Below, piece after piece: positions 14,390 to 26,008 of a stretch of DNA of 64,000 bases. Position 1 is the first letter of the stretch, and every line of letters begins with the position of its first letter. The translations under genes and the position numbers were made by a program. The notes under the pieces are model-generated. The model had not been told where the DNA came from and searched no databases. It saw nothing but the letters and a program-made list of their open reading frames with translations. The stretch comes from Anastatus disparis (taxonomy: Eukaryota; Arthropoda; Insecta; Hymenoptera; Eupelmidae), in the NCBI GenBank assembly GCA_017163975.1, contig JAFFSR010000136.1, positions 7,499,501 through 7,563,500 on the forward strand. Direction: 5' to 3'.

Positions 14390-14587
14390 GAGGTCGTCAA
14401 TGGCTCATATGATAGAGCAATGGATTCGTAATCTCGAGGTTCCAAGTTCGAATCCCGCTCTCCACTGTCAATTGATACAAGCACCGATGTACATTACATA
14501 TGCTTTGTTCGCAAACACACTGAAACGATCCTCGTCGCTAATTAACATCACAATCACAGCATAAATACAGCGACGTTAATAAAAAAA
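14390..14587 (+). mobile_element. tRNA-derived SINE, copy 4
   Basis: It begins GAGGTCGTCAATGGCTCA. The A box is degenerate in its second half (TGGCTCATATGA) and the B box is AAGTTCGAATCCC. The 3' stem arms CGTCGCT and AGCGACG are intact, and the tail is slightly altered (GTTAATAAAAAAA). A possible 7-bp flanking repeat TCGAAAA occurs just before the head and about 10 bp past the tail; this is weak. It is in head-to-tail order with copy 5, about 370 bp away. Confidence 0.9.
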
Positions 14588-14813
14588 TTAGAACTCGAAA
14601 ACTATGGCTGTTTAAAAAAAAAAGTCTTAAATAATATTAACGAATTCATCATATGGTAAGCATAAATGAGAAATGCATTACATCTATTAGTATGTATTTA
14701 GCAATTTTTTCACTTATATTTTTCCTATATTGAGTATGCGTGCTTTACACTGTTGATAAAAACATAAAATTTAATGTAAAATAGGAAGATAGCTTATAAT
14801 CTGTAAATTAATC

Positions 14814-14833
14814 TTTATGCAAATGAGCATAAA
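14814..14833. promoter_or_regulatory. octamer site within a short hairpin
   Basis: TTTATGC and GCATAAA form a perfect 7-bp inverted repeat around AAATGA. The left part contains ATGCAAAT (14817-14824), the octamer bound by POU-domain factors in animals. One such octamer in AT-rich DNA is easily due to chance, so any function is speculative. Confidence 0.25.
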
Positions 14834-14955
14834 AATGAATGATTTTATCGTAATTTTACTGTACAATTGCATAAAGTTTAAAGTAAAAATAAAAATTTTA
14901 GTGATGTACTATGAGCAAAATTTATAAATGGCAAGATTATTATTTGCTGCTTATA

Positions 14956-15150
14956 GAGGTCTTTAATGGCTCAGTCGGTAGACTGATGGACTCGTAACTC
15001 GAGGGCCCGAGTGCGAATCCTGCTCTCGGCCGATTTATACAAGCACCACTGTACGTTACACGTGCTTTGTTCACAAACACTCTGAGAAACCTCCGTCGCT
15101 AATTAGCAGTATCCCTACGATAGCATGAATACAGCGACGTTAAATAAAAT
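14956..15150 (+). mobile_element. tRNA-derived SINE, copy 5
   Basis: It begins GAGGTCTTTAATGGCTCA with an exact A box TGGCTCAGTCGG and a B box with one change in its core (GAGTGCGAATCCT). The body is shared, the 3' stem arms CGTCGCT/AGCGACG are intact, and the tail is GTTAAATAAAATTTT. Together with copies 3 and 4 it makes this 2.2-kb stretch the densest SINE cluster of the window. Confidence 0.92.
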
Positions 15151-16817
15151 TTTAAAAAAATAAAAAAATTCTAATTTTTCTCTATCATAATGAAAAAAAA
15201 ATTTTTCATTAAAAGAAAGTTAAAAGTTAGGATAACTTAACCTATTTGTTCATAAGCTCAGTTAATCTCTATTAGTCTTTTACACATATAGATGACAAAT
15301 GTAAAAACGCAATTAGACGATATTTAAAAAATGAAATTTTGAAATATCTTAAAAGCTATGCAACGACATAATAAATAAAAAGGAAAAATATTTATTTTCA
15401 CATAAGGTTTTTCCTTATTCGTCATACGTTTAATAGCTTGATAGGCGTTTCTCATCGTTTAAAGAAAAAAGTAAAGAGTAATTTGCACGACGTTTAAGCA
15501 TACCTACCAGAGCGAGGACAATTTGTAACCTTAGATAAAAAGCTACCAATTAAGAGAAAACTTCTCCTTTCGCCTTGTCATTTTCTTTTTTAAATGTTGT
15601 ATAGGCATAGCGCGGACGTTAGACGACAAACTAAGTGGACCTTATAGCAAAATAAGGAGAACCTTTTTCTCGCTTCTTTTTCATTTCACTTTAGTCTTTA
15701 ATTTCTTTTCTTATTTTCTTTTTTTTTTTGCTTTTTATTTTAACTGACTCTATATACCAAAGTGATAACACTAAAACGTCCCTATTTAGGTGGCAAATTG
15801 AATTCCTCGGATAGAAAATGCAATACTGCCGGCTTTAAGTTTCTAAAGTCTGGAATTCTCATTGTGACAGGACATCTACCTAATCAGTTTTACTGTTAGT
15901 TAAACAAGGGAAATCTTTAGCAGAGAAAAAAAAGATTAATGTGGAATTTTCTATTTGGCAATTTAAAAATGCTTAGTAGTCTTTTTATGAAAAATTAGAT
16001 AAATTAAATTCGTTTAAATTGACATAATCATTACTATTACATAAAATATATTTATCTAAACTTTTTATATGGTTATATTTATTAAAGTAAACCAAAATTT
16101 GTCATTAACGTAAAAATGTAAGACACTTTTGATTTCACAATACGTTTTTACTGAGTATTTCAAACGTGAAAAAAATTGGATTTTTTTTATATTTACTTGC
16201 AAAAAATCTAATTTTATTAAACAAAAAAAATACAGAAAAATATCAAAAAGTTACTTACACTCGTTTTATAACATTCATAAATTATATTACGGAAGCCACG
16301 GGTTATGTCTTGCATTTGTGCCTGTTGTTTTTTCTTATACTTACTTTAGTAAAGGTAGCGGCATCAACTTTAATGCATTCAGGCGTTTAGCTTCGAATTA
16401 TTCTGTCACGGTACATTAACGTCCTGCGCGTGGCATGAAGCAAAGGTGCGAAGAAGTTCACTTTTTTTTCAACATTTTTTTTGTTTATGTTTTCTTTTAT
16501 ACGAACCGCTAATGAGTTTAAGCTTTGGTTCTTTAAATTTTATGCTTAGGAATGAATCTATGATTTTCTACATTTGAATATGTATGTATGATATTAATAG
16601 AAGTTCATTATTATCTTATGCTATTTGATATAAAATTTTCATAAACGCCTTATTTTGCATAAATAAATTATAAAAATTAAAAATTGTAAGAATAAGAAAT
16701 TATTTGTACAATTCAAAATGTTGATATTTTAAAAAATTATATCTTTAAAATTCAATTTTGCAACAACTAATTTGTAAAAAAAAAATTCATGGAAATCTCA
16801 AAATTTTTGGTTTAGTA
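15151..16817. other. gene-free stretch
   Basis: AT-rich with T-runs near 15720. The plus-strand frames at 16129-16419 (96 codons) and 16166-16390 overlap in different frames, are Lys/Phe/Tyr-rich and have no recognisable domain. I see no gene or RNA. Confidence 0.55.
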
Positions 16818-16819
16818 TA

Positions 16820-17054
16820 CCGTAGAATGAGATTAATCGAACAGTATGGAGCTAATAGAGAAAATTGTAAAATTTTGTTTTCTAATTCTTTATTATTTCT
16901 TTTAGGGCTTTTTGAATGAAATGATGTAATACTGTTATACGGCACCTTAAAAAATTTACTCAAAAAACCCTAGAAAAAAAATAAAAAATTTATTAACTAG
17001 AATTTGTAATTTGTTAGATTAGCCCCATACTGAGCGATTAGCCCCATTCCACGG
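16820..17054. mobile_element. palindromic MITE flanked by TA (Tc1/mariner-like)
   Basis: The two ends are inverted copies: CCGTAGAATGAGATTAATC on the left and, in reverse complement, CCGTGGAATGGGGCTAATC on the right. Both ends continue with CAGTATGGNGCTAAT-like sequence. Pairing continues inward: CTTTTAGGGCTTTTTGA on the left corresponds to TTCTAGGGTTTTTTGAG in the reverse complement of the right half. TA dinucleotides flank both ends (16818-16819 and 17055-17056), as expected for Tc1/mariner-type insertion. It is 235 bp and non-coding, so a transposase would have to come from elsewhere. The superfamily is inferred from the TA and the lack of coding capacity. Confidence 0.8.
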
Positions 17055-19291
17055 TAATTCTTAGAAAGAAAACCTCGAAGAAAACCTAGAAAAAGCGGAA
17101 TAAATTCTGCATAAAAATATAATAAAAATCTCTTCAATAAGTAAAATGTAAAATTCTCAACTGCCCATGAATAATTTAGCTCTAAAAGTTAAATATTCTT
17201 TTTATCATTGCCCGCGGAGTATAAAAAAGAAAGAACATTTGTTTCTTAATAATTGAAGTTAAGTGTAAACCATCTGTAAATGATATATCCATGCATAAAC
17301 ATAATTCTTTTTTTTCCTCATAAAAGCACGCGATTACTTCAAATAATTTACCTTAACTTTGCTTTACAAGATGTAACGATTAAGACCTCGGCATATAATT
17401 ACGAATATTTAAACAGTATGAAGTTAAGCGATTCAAACGTACCTTGGAAATGAAAGAAGAAAAAAAAACAACATTATCTTTTGCATATCCCCTACAGTTC
17501 TATGCATAATATCTTTTTCTTTCAATATCATATTTGTACAAGGCTCCATACGTAGATGCGCACGCTCGCGTGTTAAAGATGCATACAATGCGCACACTTG
17601 GGCGTAAACCAAAAGCAAAGTTCACAAAAAAATAATGTAATTATTCATAAGAGAAACCTTGCATAATAAATATAACGGATAGGATATGTAAAATTAAAAT
17701 ACTGATATAAAAAAAAACGAACGGAATATAAAAAGGAGCTTTTTAACGCGTATACATTTAAAGATTTCATCAAACAAAAAAAAATGGAAAAAAAAGTGCA
17801 TCATCAAAAGAGAGAAAAAATACCATCCACGCACAATCTCCGTCGGATCGGGTGGAAGTTGAAAATTTAAACTCTTATGCTTTACAAGTGTGTGGCCCTT
17901 CTTCTCACTATTTCTCACACACATATACATATACATATATAAGATATTTATCAGCATTTATTTTTTGGAGAAAGGAAAAATAAAAAAAAAAAAAGAAAAA
18001 GAAGAGGCACGCGCGAATGCCCATTTGCATGGTGTGCAATATCGTACATTCTTAGGTGCCCAATTACGCGAGACGATCCGGAACCCCGATAAAGGCTTTA
18101 TACTTCTTCTGGTATAGACTTCTCTTTCTTACACATTCTTTTAAGCATATGTACATATACATACATACACTTTGGCTTTAAATGTGGGGGCCTTCTTTTT
18201 CATGATACATTGCGAATGCGCACGCTAACGTTTTACCTTTATAATGCTCTATATGCTTGTTCTATCGCTTTTTTTTCTCTCCTGCTTTTTCTTTCTGCCT
18301 TTAACCTCGGTAAAGTGGAAAATGTATAAATGGAAGTGTACTTTCGGTAGTCGCGAATACTGCTGTATTCTTCTTTTTTATTGTTTTTAATATGTAGTTA
18401 AACTTTTTTAATATTTGATTAATTAATTAATAGGAGAATTTAAAGAATTTTGATAGTTTATTAAATAATTAGTATCATGATACAAACTATAACTTTCAGT
18501 ATGAAAAATGTTATCAGTGGTATTTAAAACAGTAATGACGTTTATATGATAATTAAAGATAGAGAATTCAAAATATTTTTTATTTTAAATATTTGGAAAT
18601 CTTCTTGAAATTAATAAAGAATAAATCAAAATTTTTTTTATATTAAAAAAAAAAAAAAATATGCATTCAATAAAATTAAGTAAATATTTAATTAATAACA
18701 TAAATTAAGCATCGTAAGATTATAAATTTTGTCATATTAATAAATCATTGATTCAAAGTCATTTGAAAGTATAATTTTGATTTTAAATCATTTTTCACTC
18801 ATATTAATATTTTATTCAAATCAAACAAGCTTCATCCGACATTATCAAATTAAAACCGAAATCCAATATTAACCATTAAAATGACCATCAACTCTTTCAA
18901 CCACAATCAATTAAATCTATAAAAAAAGAACAGGTGCCTCTTTATTTGAAAAAAAAATAAAATAAAATAAAATAAAAATACGTTGACCAAGAGTAAAGCT
19001 TGCGCGTGCATCCTACGTATTATATATATATATATAATATAGATATGTAAGGGAAAAGTGTAGATCGCGCATTCGCGCATTCTGGATTATTAGCATGGCA
19101 GGAAATGCAATTTCACTGCTCACGCGATCATTTCTATATATATAGTATTAAATTGTGGCGCGTTTCTTTTTCCCTCTCTTTTCTCTCTCTCTCTCTTTTT
19201 TCTCTCCCTTCAACTCACATAATAAATATGCATTTACTGGCGCATCGCGGTATAACGAACTCATGCGCCTGTTTTGCGCGAGAGCCAAGGA

Positions 19292-19302
19292 GGGGGGGGG
19301 GG
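19292..19302 (+). repeat. run of eleven G
   Basis: An uninterrupted G11 inside a purine-rich tract (about 19285-19350) in otherwise AT-rich DNA. It could form intermolecular G-quadruplex or triplex structure, and it is a site where assembly or sequencing errors are likely. Confidence 0.85.
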
Positions 19303-20459
19303 AAGAGAAGAACGAAGAAGAAGAAGAGAGATACGTACGAGAGACAAAGAAACGTTAAGTGCTATCAAGCTCAGCTATCTTTTGCAAAGATATGTGAGAG
19401 AGAAACAGAGAGAACTTTTTATCTTCCTTTTTTTCCTTAATTTTTTTATTTTACTTTATTTTATTTATTTTTTTCACTTTAGATCGTTTTGCTTGACCTT
19501 TTGCATATTATAGGGACTAATGGGGAAGCCAAGTTTAACGATGATTGATTGACGCACGACGCGCACCTAGAGTTTAAGTTCAGCAGGAAAATAGCATTTA
19601 ATTTGATGTACGGATGAACGCATCATACATGAGCGCATATAATATATACTAAAGATAGAGGAAATATTCCTCACATATATGATGCACCATATGAAAAATA
19701 TATGATGCTTTAGAATATTAACATTTTACAACTTTTGACTCTAAGGAAATATATGGTTAATCTTTAAAGGTCAGCGTAAATGCTTTTACATGCATCATAC
19801 GGTACTTATGGGTCACTGAATAATCATTTATTTTATTTATAATCTTTATTACAGCATAACTAATATATTCACGCTCCATCAATGTAAATAGTTGATTTTA
19901 AGTAACTTTTTTCGTCAAAACTAATACATAATTTAACCATATTGAAATATATGAGCTAATGACATAACATAAGGTATTTTTATCTATTTTTTATTTAAAT
20001 TTCCACTGAATATCTGAAATATGCAATAAACAATATTTCCCACAATTTCTATTGTGAGTTATTATATAAATATATATTATTTTCCATTAAAAACTATATA
20101 CAATTGATATCGAATAAAATTCACAGTTTTACCATTGAGATAAATCCGTACAGCTAAAGTCCTATACGCCACACCCATCATTAAAAGATACCTTTACAGA
20201 TCCAAACACCTTTATGCAAAAACGGTCAAGCAAGCAAGCAGAGCCAAGCGCTCAAGTATTGAATTTGAATAGCATATCTCGTAACTTTGTCTATATCTAT
20301 ATATGTATGCTTCTACTTATACAAGTCGCATCCTCATATACATACTTACCGTATAGCTTTAAAAAAAGCATACTCAGAGAGACAATAGAACATTAAAAAA
20401 AATTTTTTTTTCACCATTTTAAAATTGGCACTTTAAGTAGCACTTTGCAACACACGTCG

Positions 20460-20477
20460 TTCTCTCTCTCTCTCTCT
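20460..20477. repeat. (TC)n microsatellite
   Basis: Nine TC units directly after CACACGTCGT at the edge of a GC-richer patch. Confidence 0.9.
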
Positions 20478-20703
20478 TTCAGCTCATTACGCTTCTTATT
20501 ATTCTTTCTTCTTATTTTGCGTTAAGAAGAAATCTTTACAAAAGGATCGCTTTATACAGAGGTTTATAAAAAGCTTTATGTATATATACTCGATGAAATA
20601 CGCGTATATATACATTGGTAAAGCGGTTTTGAATTTCTTCGCAAGAAAAGAGAAAGAGAGAATCTTTTTCTCTTTTGCGTCAGGGTGCGGCTATGAGTTG
20701 CAT

Positions 20704-20766
20704 TAGTTGTAGTAATAGTAGTAGTAGTTGTAGTAGTATCGATACTCGTAGTAGTAGTAGTAGTAG
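20704..20766. repeat. (TAG)n trinucleotide repeat with internal palindrome
   Basis: Imperfect TAG/GTA repeat units are interrupted at the middle by the 12-bp perfect palindrome AGTATCGATACT (20735-20746). On the minus strand it reads as a Thr-rich frame (ACT/ACA codons), which explains the 65-codon minus frame there; this is not a gene. Confidence 0.88.
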
Positions 20767-21112
20767 CAAGCAAGAAAGCGCAGAAGCGGGTGCGAGGATC
20801 TCGATTTAACCGATAGGATCTGTATAAAAAGCCACAAGCTTTAAGCCAATTACACCCGCCTTGAACACTTTTAACAAAACGTTAGACTTCTTGACTCTCT
20901 TTTGCCTCACACATGGAATTATATGTATATATACTTATTTTTTAAGAGAAGAGAGAAAGAAAACCTGCATACATATCAGCTACCTCCTTCTTGCATTTTT
21001 TTTCTTATTTTTTTTTTCTTTTTTCTTTTAAGACTTTTAGTTTCCTATACCAACTTATATCCCTAAAGTGAGAGGGATCTTATCGGTGTTGGTACGTTTT
21101 ATACATTTGCCT

Positions 21113-21130
21113 TCTCTCTCTCTCTCTCTC
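21113..21130. repeat. (TC)n microsatellite
   Basis: TC units within a pyrimidine-rich tract at about 21.10-21.14 kb, in the GC-richer region 20.2-21.3 kb. Confidence 0.88.
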
Positions 21131-22334
21131 ACTCTTTCTTACTTTCATGTTCGTTTGTTCTTTTCCAATACATACCTACACTTCGACTAACACCCAGGAG
21201 GGATGCTGAACTTCGCGAGAGAATTTGCGCGCTCAAGTCAAGGTATTATTGCCTAAGTAAACGCGATTTCTGATCTTCTCTTCGCGGCTACTTGCTTGCT
21301 ATGAGGCTCTTATTTTTTTTTCATTTTCTTTTTTTTTTTTAATACATGTGAAGCATACAACTACATATATGTATAAATACTGACGATATCGTGTTAAAAG
21401 GTCCTTTAAAAAGTTTACCTTGGGCCTTTTCGATATATTGAATTTAGTGAAGAAATAATGTGTGAATTTCTGGATTATTTTTACTTTTTCGTTTCTTTTA
21501 ATACTTCTTTGCAAGATATGATGAATCAGGGACCAACACCGTTATGTGAAGTTTATTCGAACTGTTTCTTGTTAGTTCTTTTTCTTTTTTTTTATAAAAA
21601 ATAAAGGCGTGAAGACATTTTTAACTGTTTATTTTTTATATCTAAAAAGACTTCATTGATTAATTGATTGATTAAAATTTGTATTTTATAAATTATGTTT
21701 CATCTTTTAATAAAATAAAGTAGAAAATATCTCTCGTGGTAAATTGAAGTTGGAATATCATTGTTTTTCTTAAACAAAATTTGTATTTATTTAAATTGAT
21801 TATTATTAGGTTCTTTTTTTTTAATATATAAAGTATCTAAATTTTCATAAATAATTTATTGTAACTGTAAATTAATTTTTGCGCATATAGGTATATGTAA
21901 AAATCTCATTAAAGTAAAAATAATAAAGATGACATGAAAAAGCTATCTAAACAAAAGAATACTGTAGCGTAACAATTGAATTGACACGGAACTGTCGATA
22001 GGTTTTATATATGTATTTCTCGCGAAAAGAGGAAAGTGATCGTAACCCGATCGAGTACACTGATTCAATATTCATAGCTACAAAAGCGGACGCAATAGTA
22101 TGTGTATATGTAAGCGTTGGAGCACGCGTTTGAGGATTCCGGTGCCACCCACCCGGTAAACTGGTTCTACGCTTCGTTGAGCTTATATACTAAGGTAACA
22201 ATAATAGCTTAAAGGCGTGCGCGCAGCAATGGGTCAATGAGGTGCTTGTTATGGCAAACACGATAATACTTTGCATATAACGCTATAGATATTCATCGCG
22301 CTTTAGAAGAAACTTTTTACTCTTTCTGTATGTA

Positions 22335-22349
22335 TGTGTGTGTGTGTGT
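22335..22349. repeat. (TG)n microsatellite
   Basis: TG units preceded by two TGTA units; alternating purine-pyrimidine sequence. Confidence 0.85.
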
Positions 22350-22608
22350 TGATGTTTTGCTTACTATTATAAACGCTTTCCATATTATTACGTGCTGTTG
22401 GCGAGTGTACATACGATGCTTTTATTCTGAAAAATGACTGGTTGTTAAGGTTTGAAGAATGTGAAAGGGTTCGGAGGAATTCTAATTTACAGATAATATT
22501 GATAATTACTTACCAGAATTTATTTTCCATTTAATCATTTTCTTATTACTTTCAAAGATTAATTATTAAATTTTCTTGTAAAAATATTCACAAGTTTCTT
22601 ATGGTTTA

Positions 22609-22638
22609 AATAATAATAATTATTATTATTATTATTAT
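22609..22638. repeat. (AAT/ATT)n inverted trinucleotide repeat
   Basis: AAT units turn directly into ATT units, so the tract is self-complementary and can fold back without a loop. Confidence 0.85.
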
Positions 22639-23579
22639 ATAAAAAGATAGTACTTTTTATTAATTAATAAAATCACCATATATTTCATTGTTTCAACAAA
22701 ATTTATAAAAAGTGTATTGTTATTAAAATTTTATGAGTTAACAACATCAAATAATAAATATAAAAAATAAATTTTGTATAGGGAGTACTAGCTTTTTTTA
22801 AATTCTATTAAATTATCCAGTTTCGTAGTGATTGGATAATTTTTTTTAAATAGCTTAACATCTTATTCCTTAATAAAAATAATAGATTAAAAATATTATT
22901 ATTAATTTTATTAATCTATACTGTTGATTTAGCAATAAATTAAAAATATTTTTTAAATTTTATTTGTAGATTAAAATAATATGAAATCAAAATTGGTTTA
23001 AACTTAAAGTTTAAAAAATGATTTTTCGGTAGAATTTATTTTTATCATCAAATAACATGTATTTGTATTTGATAACAAGCAAAATGAATATGATAAACAA
23101 GTAAAAATAAATTTCATCACTCAATGAATTTTAATTAAATTTTATTATAAATTTTTTATTATAAAAGAATGAAAAAGAACAACAAAACTTGTATCATGAA
23201 TACATTACGTATGCGTACATTTATGAAAGTTATTGATATTCAAGCCGCGACTATCGATATACGCAATGACGAATGCCGTATTTAAATTAATCTTTTGCTT
23301 TCTTTGACATTCATCACGAACTCGCACAATACTTTCTCAAACGCAATAAACATTCATAGAAAGACTATCTCGTATATCACATTTGCCTATATATTTGTAG
23401 CTCTACCATATTCATTCTACGCAAAATTTAATTTTTAAAAAATAATTATTTTAAATATGTAACTTGTTATTATTATGTACGATTTGTTTATTAATTTTAA
23501 AGTATTGATCATTATAAAATAAAATAACAATATTTGTTTATCTTCAATACTGTATAATTTTATTTTGAAGTTAAAATAA

Positions 23580-23741
23580 ATCCCTGCTAGGAATGTGAGC
23601 ATAAAAAATGGTTTATATAAAAATTTAAGGTTATTAGTAATAATAATGCCAAAGAAATGGCCATAAAATATTTAAAAAAACCTTTCCATTTCTACTAGTC
23701 ATAAAATGGTAATACAAAACGTTTCAATTTCTACCAGGGAT
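23580..23741. mobile_element. palindromic MITE with CCCTGGTAGAAATT-type ends
   Basis: The left end is ATCCCTGCTAGGAATGTGA and the right end in reverse complement is ATCCCTGGTAGAAATTGAA. Weaker pairing continues inward (AAATGG blocks on both sides). It is about 162 bp and non-coding. The end motif resembles the ends of the 39514-39684 element (CCCTGGAAGAAAATTGACC) and an isolated end-like piece at about 23856-23871 (TCCTGCTAGAAATTAA). These may belong to one broader family. The target-site duplication is uncertain. Confidence 0.65.
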
Positions 23742-25517
23742 GGGAATAAATATTTGAACGTTATTTTATTTGAAGATACGCAGTTACTTCCAAAATTCAT
23801 CTATCCATTAACACGTCTATATTTTCTTTAATTTTAGGTTTTCATAATATAATCCAGTCCTGCTAGAAATTAAAAAATTATATAGATCGATGCAAGATAT
23901 GTCTATCAATGTGGACGATATAATTGAATGCATGATATTCATTCAATTTAACATTCTTTTCTTTGATGTGTATACGAGACGTACCCACTTTTGAACATAT
24001 GTTCAACGTTTAATCAACACCACTTATTTATACTGGCATCTACATATAGACAATTTCTTATTTTAAATACCACAAATTCTTATTTTGTATGGGTCATAAT
24101 GTACATAAATAATAATATGACGAAAGCTAATAAAATAATTTATAAATTTATGGCACCAATAAATATTTTTCAGATATTTCAATTCTATTTATCAAATTTT
24201 TTATTACACATTTATGCAGATACACGTATTTCTTCAAGTTTAAAAACCGATAAAACCAAATCAATATTTACTCTGCGTTAATCCCGAAGATGCGAGAAAA
24301 ATTTAAGTTTAAAAATATATTTCATCAAAGAAACATCGTATATTAAAAATTTTGTCGACGAAAAGTCATAACCTTGTTACCTTTACATTAAAATCTCTCG
24401 TGAGATCTTATGCGTAAGATAAGAATCCCCTTTAAACACCAAACTGATTTGATAAGACGTGTATTACAATCCATAAAGGAAGAAGAATAACGCATGTATG
24501 TGTATATACACACACGTCTTTCAACAAACCAAGGTGTTCCCAAGCATTTTTCATGCTTATCGGTCACTCATCGTCTCTGTTTTTAAAACTAAAAACCCGC
24601 TATAATACGAGTACATCGGAAATAACAAGCATATATATGTATATAGTTTTATTTCTTCGATAGGCACAAAACGGTTATGTGCTCAGGGCTCGTTATATTT
24701 ATAAAGTGTGCATAACGCGAGGAGGCCCCCTGACAGATGACTGCCCGATATCATACGCAAATACGTACTTTATGCACTTATATATACTTTTGAAACGTTG
24801 TATATGTCTCAGACGATAGGTTATCTATATGTCGGTTTAACTTCTTCGGACTGAGTAGATTATAATGCGCTTCTTTTTTCTTCTTTTTTTTTTCATTTCG
24901 ATGCGTTTTACCATATACGTATACGTGTCTGTGTTGGTATAGCAAAGTTGCGTGTGTAATATCGATCGTGATGAGTTTATATTACGTATGCACGCACCGC
25001 TGCTTGATGTCTACACGTGCATATACATATACGTATGCAAAACGAATTTGCGGTAATGAGTATATAATTGCATAAAAAAACTGATAGTTTCAATGTGATA
25101 GCAGTTTTCTTTTCTCTTTTTTTTTAACATTTGCATGCACCAGCAGTTGATCTTGAATTCTTGCAGGTTGTTTGTTGTGAATATTAATTATTTAGTTAAA
25201 TAGTTATAATTAGAATTAATGTTGATACAATAAGTAATATTAATTTTTTACAATTGCATTATGAAAATAAAAGTTCTTTTTTGTTTCGAAATAAAATAAA
25301 ATATATATGATGCATTTTTATTAATATACTTTATAATAAGTACTTAAATAAACGAAGAGTATACTTGTTAAAAATATCGAAATTTATAATTATTAAATTT
25401 CGATAAAAATATTAAATTAAATTATTTAAAATATTTTTAAAAAAAGCAAATTTCAAAACAATGAGAAAAAGAATTTAGGAAACGATACACAATGTCTTTT
25501 AGAAATGCATTGTTTTG

Positions 25518-25608
25518 CACGTGTGTATATATGTGTGTACATCTGTGCTTACGCGTACGTATATGCATCTACACGTGCGTGTGCGCTCATGCGTGTCTGT
25601 ATGTTCAA
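25518..25608. other. alternating purine-pyrimidine tract with E-boxes
   Basis: Most steps alternate purine and pyrimidine (GTGTGTATATATGTGTGTAC, GTGCGTGTGCGC), so the stretch is prone to Z-form DNA. It contains CACGTG at 25518-25523 and at 25572-25577, and a further CACGTG lies upstream at 25014-25019. CACGTG is the canonical E-box for bHLH factors; occupancy cannot be judged from sequence. Confidence 0.5.
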
Positions 25609-25954
25609 TATTTTATATATTAATTACTATTCTTTCGTTATATATAGGTAAACATGACTTTTCTTACATGCGATTATAACTTCGAAACTATAAAACATGA
25701 ATCAATAAAATTTTAATGGATCGTTAGGGGCCAATAAATGATTATATTGTTAAATTTTTTGCTCTTTATCTGCTGTAGCTTTCGAAAAAATATGATTTCA
25801 CTAAAAATAATCGTTTTCTGTACATTACGATAGCTCAATAAATTTAAAAAGGATAGATTTGGAACTATGAAAAATTAATCTTTTTATACCTCAAAAAAAG
25901 TTCTATACAATTCACAAAATGTATAAATTTTAAAAACATTAAGAGCTAGCTCAA

Positions 25955-26008
25955 TGTTCAAATATATATTTCAAAAAATAGCTATTTTTTTAAATATATA
26001 TTTGAACA
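25955..26008. repeat. 54-bp loopless palindrome
   Basis: Left 27 bases start TGTTCAAATATATATTTC and the right 27 bases are their reverse complement with a single mismatch (C against A in the middle of the arm). The axis falls between AG and CT with no spacer. Such a sequence can extrude as a cruciform or form a long RNA hairpin. It may be the remnant of a foldback element or a local fold-back replication product. Confidence 0.88.

Larger units (their letters stand above)
17057..23579. other. long gene-free stretch with several GC-richer islands
   Basis: Holds CG-containing, GA/TC-rich patches at about 17.4-18.3, 19.0-19.5, 20.2-21.3 and 22.0-22.3 kb, separated by AT deserts. Microsatellites at 19018-19035 (TA), 20460-20477 (TC), 20704-20766 (TAG), 21113-21130 (TC), 22335-22349 (TG) and 22609-22638 (ATT) are visible, plus an 11-G run at 19292-19302. 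The short frames (up to 111 codons at 19105-19440) run through these repeats and are not credible genes. No SINE or palindromic element was found here. Confidence 0.55.

Noticed and set aside
19105..19440. 111-codon plus frame through the G-run
   Set aside because: It runs through pyrimidine and purine repeats, overlaps two other frames and has no recognisable domain.
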